Origin: Actinoplanes derwentensis
GTDB taxonomy: Bacteria > Actinomycetota > Actinomycetes > Mycobacteriales > Micromonosporaceae
Direction of reading: 5' to 3'
NCBI RefSeq assembly: GCF_900104725.1
Contig: NZ_LT629758.1
Span: 62,001-126,000 of the forward strand
DNA length: 64,000 nt
The notes beneath the pieces are model-generated. The model ran no database searches. It was not told the DNA's origin and saw only the letters and a program-made list of their open reading frames with translations. The position numbers and the translations under genes are program-made. This document shows positions 25,505-33,872 of this stretch, one piece after another (positions within the stretch are counted from its first letter, which is position 1; each line of letters begins with the position of its first letter).

Positions 25505-26440
25505 TGGGGTGGACAGCCAGACTGAGCGGGTGCTGCGGACGGTCAGGCCCGGGAGGGCGCGCAGCACGCGGGCGTCGTCGGCGAGCAGTGTGTCGAAGGT
25601 GGCGCGGTCGTCGGCGGAGAGGCCTTCGGCGACGCCGGTGCGGAAGCGCCGCAGGGTGGCGACGGCGTAGCGGACAGCCTGGGCGGACAGCGGCGCGGAC
25701 AGGTCGACCACCAGCTCCCGGGAGTCCCGGATCTTGAAGCCCGCGGCGCTCAGCCGGGCCGCCCAGTCCGAACCCTGGTGCGGCAGATGTTCAGCGCGGG
25801 CCTGATCCGCGATGGCGTGGCAACGGTCCTCCAATCCGGGGCGGCCGAGACCGATGTCGGCGGGCAGGAACCGTGGCACCGACTCCATCTCGATCATCGC
25901 GAGCAGCCCGCCGGGTCGAAGCACTCCGCGGATGCCGGCCAGTACCCGTTCCGGGTCACCCATGTGATGCATCGATGACGCCGCCCACACCAGGTCGGCC
26001 GCACCGATCTCCGGCCAGCCCGCGTCGAGGTCGGCCTGTCGGGTCCGGATCCGTCCGTCGAAGCCGTGCCGCCGGGCACTCTCGCCGAGATGAGTCAGCA
26101 TGTCGGCCGAGGTGTCGATGGCGGTGACGGTGGCTTCCGGGAAGCGGCGGAGCAGCGCGAACGTCCCGGTCCCGGTGCCCGCGCCGATGTCGACGACGTC
26201 ACGAACCGGACGGTCACCGGCCAACTCGGCGATCCGGTCGGTGAGCTCGGCCAGATGCCCGGCGGTGACCTCGGCATCCAGATCGAGCATCTCCGTCATC
26301 TCATGCGAGAACCCATGAGCATGCTCGGACCCGTGCGCATGGCCGGACCCGTGACCGGTCCCGTGCGCATGGCCGGACTCGTGTCCGTGTCCGGGGCTGG
26401 CGGTGTGGTGGTGACCGGGGGAGTGGTGTTCGTGTGCCAT
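25499..26440 (-). CDS. Class I SAM-dependent methyltransferase with His-rich N-terminus
   Basis: 313 residues. About residues 3-45 are almost all His, Gly, Ser and Ala, with repeated GHAHG/GSGHAHG units, a probable metal-binding tail. The rest is a Rossmann methyltransferase: VVDIGAGTGTGTFALLRRFP (motif I), TAIDTSADML (motif II), DLVWAASSMHHMGDP (motif IV) and RPGGLLAMIEM. The C-terminal part has RYAVATLRRFR. ATG 26440 is the natural start; the longer frame runs into the divergent gene. It is divergent from an XRE-cupin regulator and shares a palindrome-rich promoter. The acceptor is unknown; the His tail hints at Ni, Zn or Co. Confidence 0.8.
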   Translation of the reverse strand: MAHEHHSPGHHHTASPGHGHESGHAHGTGHGSGHAHGSEHAHGFSHEMTEMLDLDAEVTAGHLAELTDRIAELAGDRPVRDVVDIGAGTGTGTFALLRRFPEATVTAIDTSADMLTHLGESARRHGFDGRIRTRQADLDAGWPEIGAADLVWAASSMHHMGDPERVLAGIRGVLRPGGLLAMIEMESVPRFLPADIGLGRPGLEDRCHAIADQARAEHLPHQGSDWAARLSAAGFKIRDSRELVVDLSAPLSAQAVRYAVATLRRFRTGVAEGLSADDRATFDTLLADDARVLRALPGLTVRSTRSVWLSTPA

Positions 26441-26462
26441 GCGACCGACTGTAGGCCCACTT

Positions 26463-26498
26463 TGCGCTGAGCGCATACACTCTTGCGTATGACGCAAG
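26463..26498. promoter_or_regulatory. Two palindromes in the divergent promoter, one across the regulator start codon
   Basis: TGCGCT-G-AGCGCA spans 26463-26475. CTTGCGT-ATG-ACGCAAG spans 26482-26498, centred on the ATG of the XRE-cupin gene. Together they look like autoregulatory operators that could block both divergent genes. Confidence 0.6.
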
Positions 26499-27055
26499 AC
26501 GCTGAGGTGGACGCGCTCGTCCGGGCCCGGATTCGGGGGCTGCGGCTCGCCAAGGGCTGGTCCCTCGACGATCTGGCGGGCCGCTGTCATCTGAGCCCCT
26601 CGACACTGAGCCGGATCGAGACCGGGCACCGGCGGATCGGCCTGGACCAGCTCACCGCCATCGCCCGAGCGTTGGGGGCGAGCCTGGATCAGCTCGTCGA
26701 TTCCGGTGGTGACGCCGTGGTGATCAAGCCGCATCACCACCCGGAGCGGGGGATCACGACGTGGGTGCTAGCCGGTGAACAGGGCCGCACCGGGATGACG
26801 GTGGCCCGGATGCGGGTCACCCGTCCGGCGTCACGACGGCCCGAGGATCTGCGGGTGCATCCGGGCAAGGACTGGTTCACCGTGCTGTCCGGCACGGTGG
26901 AACTGGTTCTCGGCGACCGTCTCGTGGTGGTCGAAGCGGGCGAGGCGGCCTCGTTCTCGACGATGGTCCCGCACTCGTTCGGCGCCCGCGGCGGCCCGGC
27001 CGAGGTGATCGCTGTCCTGACCCCGGACGGCGAGCGCACCCACGTCGACAACTGA
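26489..27055 (+). CDS. XRE-family regulator with C-terminal cupin domain
   Basis: 188 residues. An N-terminal XRE HTH (IRGLRLAKGWSLDDLAGRC, SPSTLSRIETGHRRIGLDQL) is followed by a cupin sensor (HPGKDWFTVLSGTVELVLGDRLVVVEAGEAASFSTMVPHSFG). This is the HipB/PuuR-like architecture that senses small molecules. ATG 26489 has no clear ribosome binding site and sits inside a palindrome, so translation may be leaderless or repressed by the protein itself. Probably regulates itself and the divergent His-rich methyltransferase (inference from position). Confidence 0.85.
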   Translation: MTQDAEVDALVRARIRGLRLAKGWSLDDLAGRCHLSPSTLSRIETGHRRIGLDQLTAIARALGASLDQLVDSGGDAVVIKPHHHPERGITTWVLAGEQGRTGMTVARMRVTRPASRRPEDLRVHPGKDWFTVLSGTVELVLGDRLVVVEAGEAASFSTMVPHSFGARGGPAEVIAVLTPDGERTHVDN

Positions 27056-27080
27056 AACCCGAAACCCACCGGAAGACTGG

Positions 27081-28103
27081 TCAGTCCGGGGTGGTGGGGG
27101 CGGTGCAGCTGGAGCGCCAGATCAAGGTGGCGTCGGCGGCCTCGATGTGGGGTTCGGCGCTGTCGCCGAGGGCCAGGGCCATCGCCCGTTCGCCCATCTC
27201 GACCAGGGGAAGTTTGACGGTGGTGAGGGCGGGCGTGACGTCCCGGGCGATGGGCATGTCGTCGAATCCGGTCACCGAGATGTCGTCGGGGACGCGGATG
27301 CCGCGTTCGCGGAGGGTGGCCAGGGCGCCGACGGCCATCGAGTCGTTCAGGGTGATCAGGGCGGTCAGGTTGGGCTGTGCGTCGAGGAGCCCGGCGGTGG
27401 CGGTGGCGCCGCCGTCGCGGGTGAAGTCGGAGTAGACGATCCGGGACGCGGGCAGTGGGACGCCCAACTCGTCGAAGGCGCGGCGGAAACCGGTGAGCCG
27501 GTCGGTGGTGGTGGTCAGGTAGCGGGGCCCGGCGATCACCCCGACGTCGCGGTGCCCGAGTCCGAGCACGCGCAGGCCGAGGGCGTGGGCGCCGATCTCG
27601 TTGCCGGGCAGGACCGCGCTGCCGACGAGCCGGTGCCGGCCGATCACCGCGACCCGGCCGCCGGCCTGCTGGTACGCGTTGAGTTCACCGTTGAGCCGTT
27701 CGGTGAACTGGTCGTCGTGGTAGCCGGAACCGGCCAGGATCAGCGCGTGCACCTGCTGGGCGCGCAGCAACCCGACGTAGGCCAGTTCGCGTTCCGGTTC
27801 CCGGTAGCTGTTGCAGATCACCAGGAGCCGGTCGTGCGCGCCCGCCTGGCGTTGCAGCCCGCGGGTGATCTCGGCGAAGTACGGGTCGGAGACGTCGTGC
27901 ACGATCACGCCGACCGCGGATTTGCGGGGGCGGGCCACGTTCTGGGCGTGCGCGTTGGGCACGTAGTGCAGTTCGCGGACCGCGGCGAGGACCCGCTCAC
28001 GCAGGTCCTCGTTGACCTTCTTCGCGCTGTCGTTGATGACGCGCGAAACGGTCGCCGGGGACACCCCGGCAAGCCGTGCGACATCCGCCAGGGTGACCGC
28101 CAT
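27081..28103 (-). CDS. LacI-family transcriptional regulator
   Basis: 340 residues. HTH TLADVARLAGVSPATVSRVIND, hinge YVPNAHAQNVARPR, then a sensor domain with VGVIVHDVSDPYFAEITRG and ISVTGFDDMPIARDVTPALTTV. ATG 28103 is assumed; an in-frame GTG at 28109 is equally near. It is the third gene of a minus-strand operon, 9 bases behind the GAPDH stop, so it is co-transcribed with a glycolytic enzyme. Likely a sugar-responsive repressor; ligand unknown. Confidence 0.88.
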   Translation of the reverse strand: MAVTLADVARLAGVSPATVSRVINDSAKKVNEDLRERVLAAVRELHYVPNAHAQNVARPRKSAVGVIVHDVSDPYFAEITRGLQRQAGAHDRLLVICNSYREPERELAYVGLLRAQQVHALILAGSGYHDDQFTERLNGELNAYQQAGGRVAVIGRHRLVGSAVLPGNEIGAHALGLRVLGLGHRDVGVIAGPRYLTTTTDRLTGFRRAFDELGVPLPASRIVYSDFTRDGGATATAGLLDAQPNLTALITLNDSMAVGALATLRERGIRVPDDISVTGFDDMPIARDVTPALTTVKLPLVEMGERAMALALGDSAEPHIEAADATLIWRSSCTAPTTPD

Positions 28104-28112
28104 CCGCACAGG

Positions 28113-29084
28113 TTAGCGGGACAGCAACGTCAATGTGTCCACGACCCGGTTGGCGAAGCCCCACTCGTTGTCGTACCAGGCCACCGCTTTGACGAGCCGG
28201 CCGTTCGCGGCGGTCAGCAGGGAATCGAAAACGGACGACGCGGGGTCGCCGGTGATGTCCGAGGAGACCAGTGGATCGGTGGAGTAGACCAGCACACCGC
28301 GCAGTGGCCCGGACGCCGCAGCCTCGAACGCGCTGTTGATCTGCTCGACCGTCACCTCCCGGCTGACCAGGGCGTTCAGCTCGACCAGGGAGCCGACCGG
28401 AACCGGGACCCGCACCGAGTACCCGGCGAGTCTGCCGGCGAGGCGGGGCAGCACGGCCCCGATCGCGGTGGCCGCTCCGGTGGTGGTGGGCGCGATGTTG
28501 ACCCCGGCGGCCCGGGCCCGGCGCAGGTCGCGGTGCGGGCCGTCCTGCAGGTTCTGCTCCTGGGTGTAGGCGTGGATCGTGGTCATCGACCCGGCTTCGA
28601 TGCCGGCCAGGTCGTCGAGGACCGAGGCGACCGGGGCGAGCGCGTTGGTGGTGCAGGAGGCGTTGGAGACGATCCGGTGGCGGGCCGGGTCGTAGTCACC
28701 GTGGTTGATCCCGTACGCGATGGTGATGTCCGCGTCCTTGGCCGGTGCGGTGACCAGGACCTTGCGGGTGACGTGCACTCCGGCGCCGGCGGTGAACCGG
28801 CCGGTGGACTCCACGGCCACGTCGATGTCCTGCCAGGGCAGCCGGGCCGGGTCGGGCTCGGCGGTCACCGCGATCTTGCGGCCGTCGACGATCAGGTGGT
28901 CCCCGGCGGCTTCGACCGTTCCGGGGAACCGTCCGAGGGTGCTGTCGTAGCGGAGCAGATGGGCGAGCGTACGGCTGTCGGCCAGGTCGTTGACGGCGAC
29001 GATCTCGACGTCCGTACCCCGCTGGATCGAAGCTCGTAAGACACTGCGACCGATCCGGCCGAATCCGTTGATGGCGATTCTCAT
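28113..29084 (-). CDS. gap: Glyceraldehyde-3-phosphate dehydrogenase paralogue
   Basis: 323 residues, slightly shorter than the usual 330-340. NAD-binding start IAINGFGRIGRSVLRA. The catalytic Cys is in SNASCTTNALAP, the His region in TTIHAYTQEQ, and DLRRARAAGVNIAPTTTGAA and WYDNEWGFANRVVD are all conserved. It should oxidise glyceraldehyde 3-phosphate with NAD(P). ATG 29084 overlaps the stop of the GlxA-type regulator gene (ATGA). It sits between two regulators rather than with pgk and tpi, so it is probably a conditionally expressed second copy. Confidence 0.9.
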   Translation of the reverse strand: MRIAINGFGRIGRSVLRASIQRGTDVEIVAVNDLADSRTLAHLLRYDSTLGRFPGTVEAAGDHLIVDGRKIAVTAEPDPARLPWQDIDVAVESTGRFTAGAGVHVTRKVLVTAPAKDADITIAYGINHGDYDPARHRIVSNASCTTNALAPVASVLDDLAGIEAGSMTTIHAYTQEQNLQDGPHRDLRRARAAGVNIAPTTTGAATAIGAVLPRLAGRLAGYSVRVPVPVGSLVELNALVSREVTVEQINSAFEAAASGPLRGVLVYSTDPLVSSDITGDPASSVFDSLLTAANGRLVKAVAWYDNEWGFANRVVDTLTLLSR

Positions 29085-30085
29085 GCCGTCGACTCTTCGC
29101 CCCGGCCGGCTGTGAAAAAAGTCGCGGAAGCGCCGGATCCCGCAAGCTTTCCGCCAAACTCCCTGCGGTACTCGGTCGGTGTCGTCCCGAGGATCCGCTG
29201 GAAGTGCAGCCGCAGGTTGGCGCCGGTGCCGAGGCCGACGTGCCCGGCGATCTGCTCGACGCCCAGCGCCGAACTCTCCAGGTACCAGCGGGCCATGTCG
29301 ACGCGGGCCCGCAGGATCCACTGCATCGGGGTGTAGCCGGTGTCCTCGACGAACCGGCGGCCGAACGTGCGGGTCGACACCCGTGCGTGCCGGGCCATCT
29401 CGGGGACACCGATCGGCTCGTTCAGACGCCGCAGGGCCCATTCGCGGGTGGCGGCGAAGACGTCGCCGAGAGGTTCGGGCAGGCTGCGCGGGACGAGCTG
29501 GGGCTGGCCGCCGCTGCGGTAGGGCGCGGCGATGATGGTCCGGGCCACGTCGTTGGACGCTTGCACGCCGTGGTCGCGGCGGATCATGTGCAGGCACAGA
29601 TCGATGCCGGCGGCGAGTCCGGCCGAGGTGAGCACGTCCCCTTCGTCGACGAACAGCACGTCCGAAACAACCGATATTTCGGGATAAAGGCGTTGCAGAG
29701 TGGCAGTGCGCTGCCAGTGTGTCGTAGCCCGCCGCCCGTCGAGCAACCCTGCCGCCGCGAGCGCGAACGCCGCCGTGCAGATCGAGACCATCCGGGATCC
29801 GCGGGCTGCCGCGCCACGTAGAGCGTCGAGGACCGGCAAGGCCGGCGGAGACTCGTAGGTATTGAAAGCGGTCACGACGACGGTGTCCGCGTCATGCAGG
29901 AGCTCCAGACCGTACTCGACCGTATAGCCGAGCCCGTCCCGCCCCGGAACCGGTCCGGGGGTGACCGAACAGTGCCGCAGTTCGTACCCCAGGCCGTGCC
30001 GGGGCGCGAAGATCTGGCTGATGATCCCCACGTCCAGGGGATTGGCACCCGGTAATACCAGGACCGCGATTCGATGTGGTCGCAC
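29081..30085 (-). CDS. GlxA-type AraC regulator (DJ-1/PfpI plus AraC HTH)
   Basis: 334 residues. The N-terminal amidotransferase-like DJ-1/PfpI domain runs RIAVLVLPGANPLDVGIISQIF to VSICTAAFALAAAGLLDGRRATTHW, with the Cys at the nucleophile-elbow position. The C-terminal AraC tandem HTH has MARHARVSTRTFGRRFVEDTGYTPMQWI and GLGTGANLRLHFQRILGTTPTEYRREF. GTG 30085. First gene of the operon with gap and lacI. Regulators of this type sense small metabolites; it may control the co-encoded gap. Confidence 0.9.
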   Translation of the reverse strand: MRPHRIAVLVLPGANPLDVGIISQIFAPRHGLGYELRHCSVTPGPVPGRDGLGYTVEYGLELLHDADTVVVTAFNTYESPPALPVLDALRGAAARGSRMVSICTAAFALAAAGLLDGRRATTHWQRTATLQRLYPEISVVSDVLFVDEGDVLTSAGLAAGIDLCLHMIRRDHGVQASNDVARTIIAAPYRSGGQPQLVPRSLPEPLGDVFAATREWALRRLNEPIGVPEMARHARVSTRTFGRRFVEDTGYTPMQWILRARVDMARWYLESSALGVEQIAGHVGLGTGANLRLHFQRILGTTPTEYRREFGGKLAGSGASATFFTAGRGEESTA

Positions 30086-30107
30086 ACAACAATCCTGCCT
30101 GGTGCCT

Positions 30108-30120
30108 GGAAACGCTTTTG
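30108..30120. promoter_or_regulatory. Candidate LacI-type operator in 78-base divergent gap
   Basis: GGAAACGCTTTTG has near-palindromic arms (GAAA/TTTT) around CGC, midway between the divergent GlxA-type and LacI-type genes. It is a weaker match than the operator sites at 12281 and 12411. Confidence 0.35.
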
Positions 30121-30163
30121 TGGCGCGTGTACCGTGGGTCGGTCGCGGAAAGGACGGTCAGCG

Positions 30164-31174
30164 ATGAGGGAAGACCGGAACCGCTCGACCGGGCGCCCGA
30201 CCTTGGAAGAGGTCGCAGCCCGGGCCGGAGTGGGTCGTGGGACCGTGTCCCGGGTTGTCAACGGGTCGGCGCAGGTGAGCCCCAAGGCGCGATCGGCAGT
30301 GCAGGACGCCATCGACGCTCTTGGTTATGTACCGAACCGGGCGGCCCGAGCGCTCGTCACGCAGCGCACTGACTCGATCGCTCTGGTGATCTTCGAGTCG
30401 GGGGAGCGGTTCTTTGCTGAGCCGTTCTTCGGCCGGATAGTGCAGTCGATATCGTCCGTGCTGGTGGCCCGCAATCTGCAGATGGTCCTGATGATCGCGC
30501 AGGCCCCCGAGGAACGCCGTCAGCTCGAGGGTTACCTGACCCGCCAGCACGTCGACGGCGCCCTGTTGCTCTCATTGCACGGTGACGATCCGTTACCGGC
30601 GGTCCTGGAGGAGCGGGGGGTGCCGACGGTCCGCGCCGGCCGGCCGTACCACCCGGAACCGGTCAGTTTCGTCGACGCCGACAACCGGGCCGGGGCCCGC
30701 GCCGCCGTCACCTACCTGCGGGAGCAGGGCCGCCGCTGCATCGCCACGATCACCGGTCCGCTCGACATGGCGGTGGGTATCGCCCGGTTCGACGGTTACC
30801 GCGACGTGGTCGGCGAGGGACCCGCGGCCCGCGGCGACTTCGGCGAGCTGAGCGGCGCGACCGCGATGGAATGGCTGCTCCAGCAGTACCCACAGATCGA
30901 CGCGGTCTTCTGCGCCTCCGACATGATGGCCGCCGGTGCGCTGCGCGTGCTGCGCCGGGCCGGGCGCCGGGTGCCGCAGGACGTCGCAGTCGTCGGTTTC
31001 GACGACTCGGTCGTCGCCCGGCACACCGACCCGCCGCTGACCAGCGTCTATCAGCCGGTCGAGCAGATGGGCCAGGAGATGGTCCGCCTCCTGCTCACCA
31101 AGATCGACGGCGAAGAGCACACCGACTGGGAGACCGTGCTCCCGACCCGCCTGATCTTGCGTGGGTCCGCTTAA
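30164..31174 (+). CDS. LacI-family transcriptional regulator
   Basis: 336 residues. HTH TLEEVAARAGVGRGTVSRVVNGS, hinge YVPNRAARALVTQRT, sensor domain with VDADNRAGARAAVTYLREQG and VAVVGFDDSVVARHTDPPLTSV. The N-terminus and the PNRAARAL-type hinge resemble CebR/BglR-class sugar repressors of actinomycetes. ATG 30164 follows GGAAAGGA. It is divergent from the GlxA-gap-lacI operon and could control it. A CebR-type operator lies 28 kb away before the cellulase; a link is only possible, not shown. Confidence 0.88.
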   Translation: MREDRNRSTGRPTLEEVAARAGVGRGTVSRVVNGSAQVSPKARSAVQDAIDALGYVPNRAARALVTQRTDSIALVIFESGERFFAEPFFGRIVQSISSVLVARNLQMVLMIAQAPEERRQLEGYLTRQHVDGALLLSLHGDDPLPAVLEERGVPTVRAGRPYHPEPVSFVDADNRAGARAAVTYLREQGRRCIATITGPLDMAVGIARFDGYRDVVGEGPAARGDFGELSGATAMEWLLQQYPQIDAVFCASDMMAAGALRVLRRAGRRVPQDVAVVGFDDSVVARHTDPPLTSVYQPVEQMGQEMVRLLLTKIDGEEHTDWETVLPTRLILRGSA

Positions 31175-31203
31175 AACCTTTCATTTTGTACGGTCGTCAG
31201 CAG

Positions 31204-31235
31204 CCCCGCCTCCACCCCGCGAGGTGGGCGCGGGG
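31204..31235 (+). terminator. Terminator-like hairpin between convergent genes
   Basis: CCCCGC (31204-31209) with GCGGGG (31230-31235) outside CCACC (31212-31216) with GGTGG (31223-31227), 30 bases past the LacI stop. Confidence 0.55.
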
Positions 31236-31285
31236 CCGGGACCGATGCGCGGCTGCCGGGCCGAATGCGGTGGTCCAGGCCCGGC

Positions 31286-32728
31286 TCAGACCACGGCTCG
31301 TAGGTCGGCGATGCGTTCCTGCAGGATGGCCGCCTGGTTCTCGGAGAGGCCGCCCTCGTTGAGCCGCTGACGCACCTTGCGCCGCAGCTGGTCGACCTGG
31401 TCGGTGAGGTCGTCGCCGGAGTCCGGGTCGATCAGGCGCAGCAGGTTCTCGAAGTCGAGGGCCACGTCCTGCCGGATCTCGCCCTGTTCCTCGCCCCGTT
31501 CGACGGCGGTCCGCACCCGGCGCAGCGCCACGTCGACGGTCAGCGCCGCGGTGATCGCCTGACTCGCCGAGGTGACGGCGGCCGACGGGCTGGGTGAGCC
31601 GGCCGAGGGCGAAGGGCTCGGCGACACGCTGGGCGGAACCGGCGGTGGTGTCTCGGCGTTCTCGGTGACGGACACCGTGGGTTCGGTGGTGTCGGCCGGC
31701 CCGGCGGCGAACTCACCCTCCCGGCTGGACGTCCCGACGGCCTGCACGGCGAAGACGAACGCGACGGCGAACGCGAGCAGGGCGGCGCCGACCGCCACCC
31801 GGCGTACCACCGGTGTGCTCTGTGTGACGGCGCCCGCGGTGGCCGGGACCTTGGCGTGACCGGTGGGTGGTCGGCCCGGCAGCGGAATGGTCAGCCGGGC
31901 CGGGGCGGACGGGATCAGCCGGGACAGCACCCGGCGGGCCTGCGCGGCGGTCGGGCGGCGGTGCGGGTCCTCGTCGAGGCAGCGCATCACCAGCTCCCGC
32001 AGCCGGCCGGGCAGCGCCTCCGGCAGGGGAGTGGGCCCGTGCACGAGGGCGGCGGCCAGTTCCTCCCAGGTGTTGACGTCGTACGGCGGATCACCGGTGA
32101 CCATCTCGAACAGCAGCACGCCCAGCCCGTACAGATCGGTCGCGGGTTCGGCGGGTTTGCCGTCCAGTCGTTCCGGGGCCGCGTAGGCGGGCGTGCCGAA
32201 ACTGGCGCCGGTCTCGTCGTCGTCCGGCTCACCGGCGGCGGCACTGATCCCGAAGTCGAGGAGTTTGACACCGCCGGGGCAGAGCATCACGTTGCCCGGT
32301 TTGATGTCACGGTGCACCACGCCGGCGGCGTGCGCGGCGGCCAGAGCCTCGGCGACCGCGGTACCGATCGACACCGCCTCACCCCACGGCATCGGCCCGC
32401 CGAGGTCGCAGAGCCGGGCCGCCACCGTCTCCCCGGCCAGTAGTTCCATCACCACGAACGGGGCGACCGAACCGTCCGGCCGGACCGCCTCCCGGTAGTC
32501 GTGCACGGCGGCGATGCCCGGATGGGACAGCCGCGCGGCGAGCCGGGCCTCCCGCCAGGCCAGGTGCGCGGCCCGGGTGTCACCGGCCGGAAGCTTGACC
32601 GCGACCGGCCTGTCCAGCAACTCGTCGGTCGCCCGCCAGACCTGCGCCATGCCGCCGGTCTCCAACAGCGTCACCAGGCGGTATCGGGAGGCGAGCAGGA
32701 CACCGGTGTCCGGCCAAACTTCGTGCAT
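31286..32728 (-). CDS. Transmembrane Ser/Thr protein kinase (PknB type)
   Basis: 480 residues. Kinase domain at the N-terminus: glycine loop LLETGGMAQVWRATD, Lys in VAVKLP, catalytic HRDIKPGN, DFG in LLDFGISAA, and GTPAYAAPERL. All catalytic residues are present. One membrane helix follows near residues 310-330 (VAVGAALLAFAVAFVFAV). A Ser/Pro-rich stalk and an extracellular helical domain (RTAVERGEEQGEI, LRRKVRQRLNEGGLSENQAAIL) follow, in place of PASTA repeats. ATG 32728 begins 15 residues before the kinase fold; ATG 32758 is possible. Substrate unknown. Confidence 0.9.
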   Translation of the reverse strand: MHEVWPDTGVLLASRYRLVTLLETGGMAQVWRATDELLDRPVAVKLPAGDTRAAHLAWREARLAARLSHPGIAAVHDYREAVRPDGSVAPFVVMELLAGETVAARLCDLGGPMPWGEAVSIGTAVAEALAAAHAAGVVHRDIKPGNVMLCPGGVKLLDFGISAAAGEPDDDETGASFGTPAYAAPERLDGKPAEPATDLYGLGVLLFEMVTGDPPYDVNTWEELAAALVHGPTPLPEALPGRLRELVMRCLDEDPHRRPTAAQARRVLSRLIPSAPARLTIPLPGRPPTGHAKVPATAGAVTQSTPVVRRVAVGAALLAFAVAFVFAVQAVGTSSREGEFAAGPADTTEPTVSVTENAETPPPVPPSVSPSPSPSAGSPSPSAAVTSASQAITAALTVDVALRRVRTAVERGEEQGEIRQDVALDFENLLRLIDPDSGDDLTDQVDQLRRKVRQRLNEGGLSENQAAILQERIADLRAVV

Positions 32729-32904
32729 CCCAGGACATTCACGTAGTGCGGCGGGCATGTCAACTCTTGCGGTGCTCAGACGCGGCGCATCTCACCGTCG
32801 ATGACAAAACACGAGGCAACCGAACCGCACCCGGGAGCACCCCGTTGTTGAACCCCGGCCTGCCGAAGCTTGGGTCCTCCCCGAGAAACCAAGGAGTTCC
32901 CAAA

Positions 32905-33723
32905 ATGCGCATGCGCCGTACCGCAGTCGTCGTCGCCACCGTGGCCACCGCCTTCACCGTCTCCGTCGCCGGCAGCACCGCCGCATACGCCCAGACCGGT
33001 AGCGGCAAGGATCGCAAGCCGTACCCGACCGGCTCGGCGAAGCCCAAGTCCAGCGACTCGAAGGTGAAGCTCAAGCCCACCCCGGCGGTCACCGTCACCG
33101 CCACGGTCAACCCGACGGTCACCGCCACCGCCAGCCCGACCAGCTCGTCGGGTTCGTCCGGCCTCAAACTGCTCAAGCCGTTCCAGGCCACCGGAACGCT
33201 CGACGCGGTGAACCTGGCGGCCGGCACGATCACCGTGGACGCGACGAGCGGCACGGCCGACGTGATCGGCAAGGACATCACGGTGAAAGTCCCGAAGGTC
33301 GCCCAGGTGCTGCTGAACGGCAAGAACGTGCTGCCCGGCGACCTGACCACCGGGCTGAAGGTGTCGGTGGGCGGCCTGCGTACCGACGACACCTACACCG
33401 CCGGCCTGATCCAGGCCGGTGTCACCCCGGGCGGCATCCAGGCCGGTATCAACCTGGGCGGCATCCAGGCCGGTATCAACCTGGGTGGCGTGAAGCCCAC
33501 CACGACCCCGGCACCCACCACCTCACCGCTGGTCGGCGTGACGATCGGGGTCGGGTCGGGCCGGACTCCGGCGCCCACCAGATCGCCGCTGGTCGGCGTG
33601 ACGATCGGGGTGGGTTCGGGCCGGACCGCGACGCCCACCACCGCCGCACCCACCGTCACGGTCACCGTCACCCGGACCGTCACGCCCACCCCGACCGTCT
33701 CGATCGAGCCCGGCAACCCGTGA
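32905..33723 (+). CDS. Secreted Thr/Pro-rich repeat protein with small beta domain
   Basis: 272 residues. Signal peptide (RMRRTAVVVATVATAFTVSVAG, cleavage near AYAQT). A central domain of about 75 residues (FQATGTLDAVNLAAGTITVDATSG, VAQVLLNGKNVLPGDLTTGLKVSV) resembles a DUF5666/OB-like small beta domain. The rest is low-complexity: GGIQAGINL twice, SPLVGVTIGVGSGRT twice, and Thr/Val-Pro runs at both ends. ATG 32905 follows AAGGAG at 8 bases, a clear choice over the 32746 frame start. Cell-surface or extracellular; function unknown. Confidence 0.7.
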   Translation: MRMRRTAVVVATVATAFTVSVAGSTAAYAQTGSGKDRKPYPTGSAKPKSSDSKVKLKPTPAVTVTATVNPTVTATASPTSSSGSSGLKLLKPFQATGTLDAVNLAAGTITVDATSGTADVIGKDITVKVPKVAQVLLNGKNVLPGDLTTGLKVSVGGLRTDDTYTAGLIQAGVTPGGIQAGINLGGIQAGINLGGVKPTTTPAPTTSPLVGVTIGVGSGRTPAPTRSPLVGVTIGVGSGRTATPTTAAPTVTVTVTRTVTPTPTVSIEPGNP

Positions 33724-33743
33724 GCCGCCGGTGATCCCCCGGG

Positions 33744-33786
33744 ACCGGCACGCCCCACCCGCCATGACAAGCCGGGGCGTGCCGGT
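33744..33786 (+). terminator. Terminator after the secreted repeat protein
   Basis: ACCGGCACGCCCC (33744-33756) and GGGGCGTGCCGGT (33774-33786): perfect 13-bp stem. Confidence 0.75.
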
Positions 33787-33872
33787 CACCGGCGTTCTAC
33801 CGCTGAGGTTAATTCTCGCTCCGATCCGGCCGATAGCCGACGGGGAAGGTCCCCGTCAGGACGGAGTGCGGC

